12,924 nucleotides of DNA, from the NCBI GenBank assembly GCA_013695075.1, contig JACDBE010000173.1, positions 1-12,924 on the forward strand, written 5' to 3'. Under the pieces are notes generated by a model that worked only from the letters and a program-made list of their open reading frames with translations, ran no database searches and was not told the origin of the DNA. Both the position numbers and the translations under genes were made by a program. Shown in pieces: positions 11,826-12,924 of this stretch (its first letter is position 1; each line of letters begins with the position of its first letter). The stretch is from Acidimicrobiia bacterium. GTDB lineage: Bacteria; Actinomycetota; Acidimicrobiia; Spongiisociales; UBA5794.

Positions 11826-12455
11826 TCAGGCGACGAAGGTTTCGCCGCTGGGGAGGGCTATGACGAATGCGACCACCGTCGTGGGGTCGGGATCCCAGTC
11901 GAGCAGGGTGTCCGTGGCGCGGGCGTTGGCGGTGGGGCGAAACACGTTCCACGGGGTGGACCCGTCGAGCTCGATGTGGAGCGTCTGGCCGGCGAGGGCG
12001 GTGAGTTGGTCGTCGCCGAGCTCGAAGGCTTCCATCTCGACGACGGCCAGGTCGAGCTCGTCGCAGCGACGGATGAGGGCCTCGGCGTCCTCGGTGGAGA
12101 AGAACCCCTCCCCATCGTCGCTGCGATGCCTGGCCCGATGATCGAACCCCTCTGCCAGCGCCAGGGTCGCCGGGTCCTCGTCCTGCCAACCGTCGCCGGG
12201 TTCGCCGGCAGCAGCCACGCTGCCGGGATCGGACATGGCGTACGGCGAGACGATCGACTCGGCGACGTCGAGCACCCGCAGCAGCTCGCGCACGTCGAGA
12301 TCTTTGACGTCGCCGTCGTCGTCGCCGTAGATCTGCACCACGGCGGTGTCCTCGTCCCAGAACACCATGCCGATGAACTCGTCGTCACGCCACAGCTCGA
12401 CGACGGGCTCGTCGAACCCGTCGCGCATGGTCTCGACAACGCGCATGGGGATCAT
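11826..12455 (-). CDS. Acidic protein of unknown function
   Basis: I do not recognise this 209-residue protein. It is very acidic (runs such as YGDDDGDVKDLDV) and soluble, with no signal peptide or membrane segment. The N-terminal third (VVELWRDDEFIGMVFWDEDTAVVQIYGDDDG...LDVRELLRVLDVAE) reads like a beta-rich domain followed by a helix. The middle is low-complexity Gly/Asp, and the C-terminal third (EDAEALIRRCDELDLAVVEMEAFELGD...TLHIELDG, then VVAFVIALPSGETFV) looks like a second alpha/beta domain. The ATG at 12455 is chosen because a -10 box TATGCT ends six bases before it and because a longer frame from 12542 would span the mscL terminator. ATG at 12446 is an alternative. Codon use is like its neighbours. 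Confidence 0.75.
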   Translation of the reverse strand: MIPMRVVETMRDGFDEPVVELWRDDEFIGMVFWDEDTAVVQIYGDDDGDVKDLDVRELLRVLDVAESIVSPYAMSDPGSVAAAGEPGDGWQDEDPATLALAEGFDHRARHRSDDGEGFFSTEDAEALIRRCDELDLAVVEMEAFELGDDQLTALAGQTLHIELDGSTPWNVFRPTANARATDTLLDWDPDPTTVVAFVIALPSGETFVA

Positions 12456-12461
12456 CCCGGG

Positions 12462-12467
12462 AGCATA
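12462..12467 (-). promoter_or_regulatory. -10 box TATGCT, likely leaderless promoter of the acidic-protein gene
   Basis: On the minus strand TATGCT ends six bases (CCCGGG) before the ATG at 12455, with no ribosome site between. It lies just beyond the mscL terminator, so this gene has its own transcript. Confidence 0.4.
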
Positions 12468-12507
12468 CGCCGCGGGACCAGGCGGTCCTGCCTGGTCCTG
12501 ACGCCCG

Positions 12508-12533
12508 TGGGGGGCGCCATCGGGCGCCCCCCA
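12508..12533 (-). terminator. mscL terminator
   Basis: TGGGGGGCGCC (12508-12518) pairs perfectly over 11 bp with GGCGCCCCCCA (12523-12533) around loop ATCG. It begins six bases after the mscL stop on the minus strand. There is no T-tract. Confidence 0.72.
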
Positions 12534-12538
12534 ACGGA

Positions 12539-12924
12539 TCATCGGGACGTCGGCGGCACGATGCGCAGCGAGTCGCGGATCTCGCGCAGCAGGACGACCT
12601 CCTCGGTGTCGGCCTCGACCACCGGCTCGTCCACGAAACCGTACCGAGCCCGGTATTCCTGGTATGGCTTCACCACGAACAGGAACAGGGCCAGGGCGGT
12701 GAGCAGGAAGGTCATCACTGCGGTCAGGAATGAGCCGTAGAAGATGATCGAGTCGTTGATCGTCACGGTCAGGGAATCGAAAGTCGGTTGACCGAAGATG
12801 ATCCCGATGATCGGCATGATGAGGAACGTGACCAGGGCATTGATAACGGCGGCGAAGGCCAGGGCCAGGATCAGGGCGACGGCAATCTCGATGAGATTGC
12901 CGCCCATGGCGAACTCCTTGAACT
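12539..12924 (-). CDS. mscL: Large-conductance mechanosensitive channel MscL (5' end outside window)
   Basis: MscL opens as a homopentamer in the inner membrane when tension rises and releases solutes on osmotic downshock. TM1 is GNLIEIAVALILALAFAAVINALVTF, with IMPIIGIIFG after it; TM2 is IIFYGSFLTAVMTFLLTALALFLFVV, then KPYQEYRARYG. A charged C-terminal helix (EEVVLLREIRDSL) matches the cytoplasmic bundle. The ATG at 12907 is probably internal: the frame stays open to the window edge and reads FKEFAMGGN, which is the conserved amphipathic N-terminus (FKEF...GN) of MscL. The real start therefore lies just beyond 12924. About 128 codons are visible, close to full length. It ends before an 11-bp terminator. 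Confidence 0.95.
   Translation of the reverse strand, partial: FKEFAMGGNLIEIAVALILALAFAAVINALVTFLIMPIIGIIFGQPTFDSLTVTINDSIIFYGSFLTAVMTFLLTALALFLFVVKPYQEYRARYGFVDEPVVEADTEEVVLLREIRDSLRIVPPTSR

Noticed and set aside
12456..12542. Longer N-terminus for the acidic protein (start at 12542)
   Set aside because: It would place the mscL stop and the 11-bp terminator stem inside the coding sequence and over the gene's own -10 box.
11166..12740. 524-codon plus-strand open frame overlapping hspR, the acidic-protein gene and mscL
   Set aside because: Runs through three supported genes and two terminator hairpins in the wrong frame or strand, with repetitive low-complexity sequence.

Overview
This is a high-GC, gene-dense stretch of chromosome from an actinobacterium, most plausibly of the Acidimicrobiia type. 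That placement is inference. It rests on the dnaK-grpE-dnaJ-hspR order with a MerR-type HspR, a DUF1876 protein (Rv2632c-like), an F420-type luciferase-like oxidoreductase, and starts that look leaderless. No rRNA, tRNA, CRISPR array, transposase or phage gene was seen.

Layout, left to right. (1) The 5' part of a PfkB-family sugar kinase on the minus strand, cut by the window edge, is divergent from an overlapping plus-strand pair: a class III aminotransferase and an FAD-dependent amine oxidase, probably working on an amine or polyamine. (2) A minus-strand hotdog thioesterase is divergent from an orphan beta-class DNA methyltransferase. The methyltransferase has an extra C-terminal domain and ends in a 25-residue tandem repeat. 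(3) After a GC-rich, hairpin-filled gap comes an unusual fusion of a Pnkp-like P-loop kinase domain to an LLM oxidoreductase, then a small DUF1876 gene and a short gene that appears frameshifted at a C6G6 run. (4) A strong hairpin closes this block, and the heat-shock operon dnaK-grpE-dnaJ-hspR follows. Its genes overlap by ATGA or share a ribosome site with the upstream stop; the dnaJ product is a cysteine-free class B J-protein. (5) Beyond a repeat-like hairpin region, two minus-strand genes close the window: an acidic protein of unknown function, and mscL, which runs off the right edge and so lacks its start.

The heat-shock operon is the one clearly integrated system: the DnaK chaperone, its exchange factor, its J-protein and the repressor that normally controls them. 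A SigH/SigR-like promoter overlaps a housekeeping-like one in front of dnaK, and no canonical HspR operator is visible. The remaining genes are metabolic or housekeeping units with their own promoters. Five of them have a TANNNT -10 box only 6-8 bases before the ATG. I saw no clear multi-gene undescribed system. The most unusual items are the kinase-LLM fusion, the methyltransferase C-terminus with its repeats, and the frameshifted gene.
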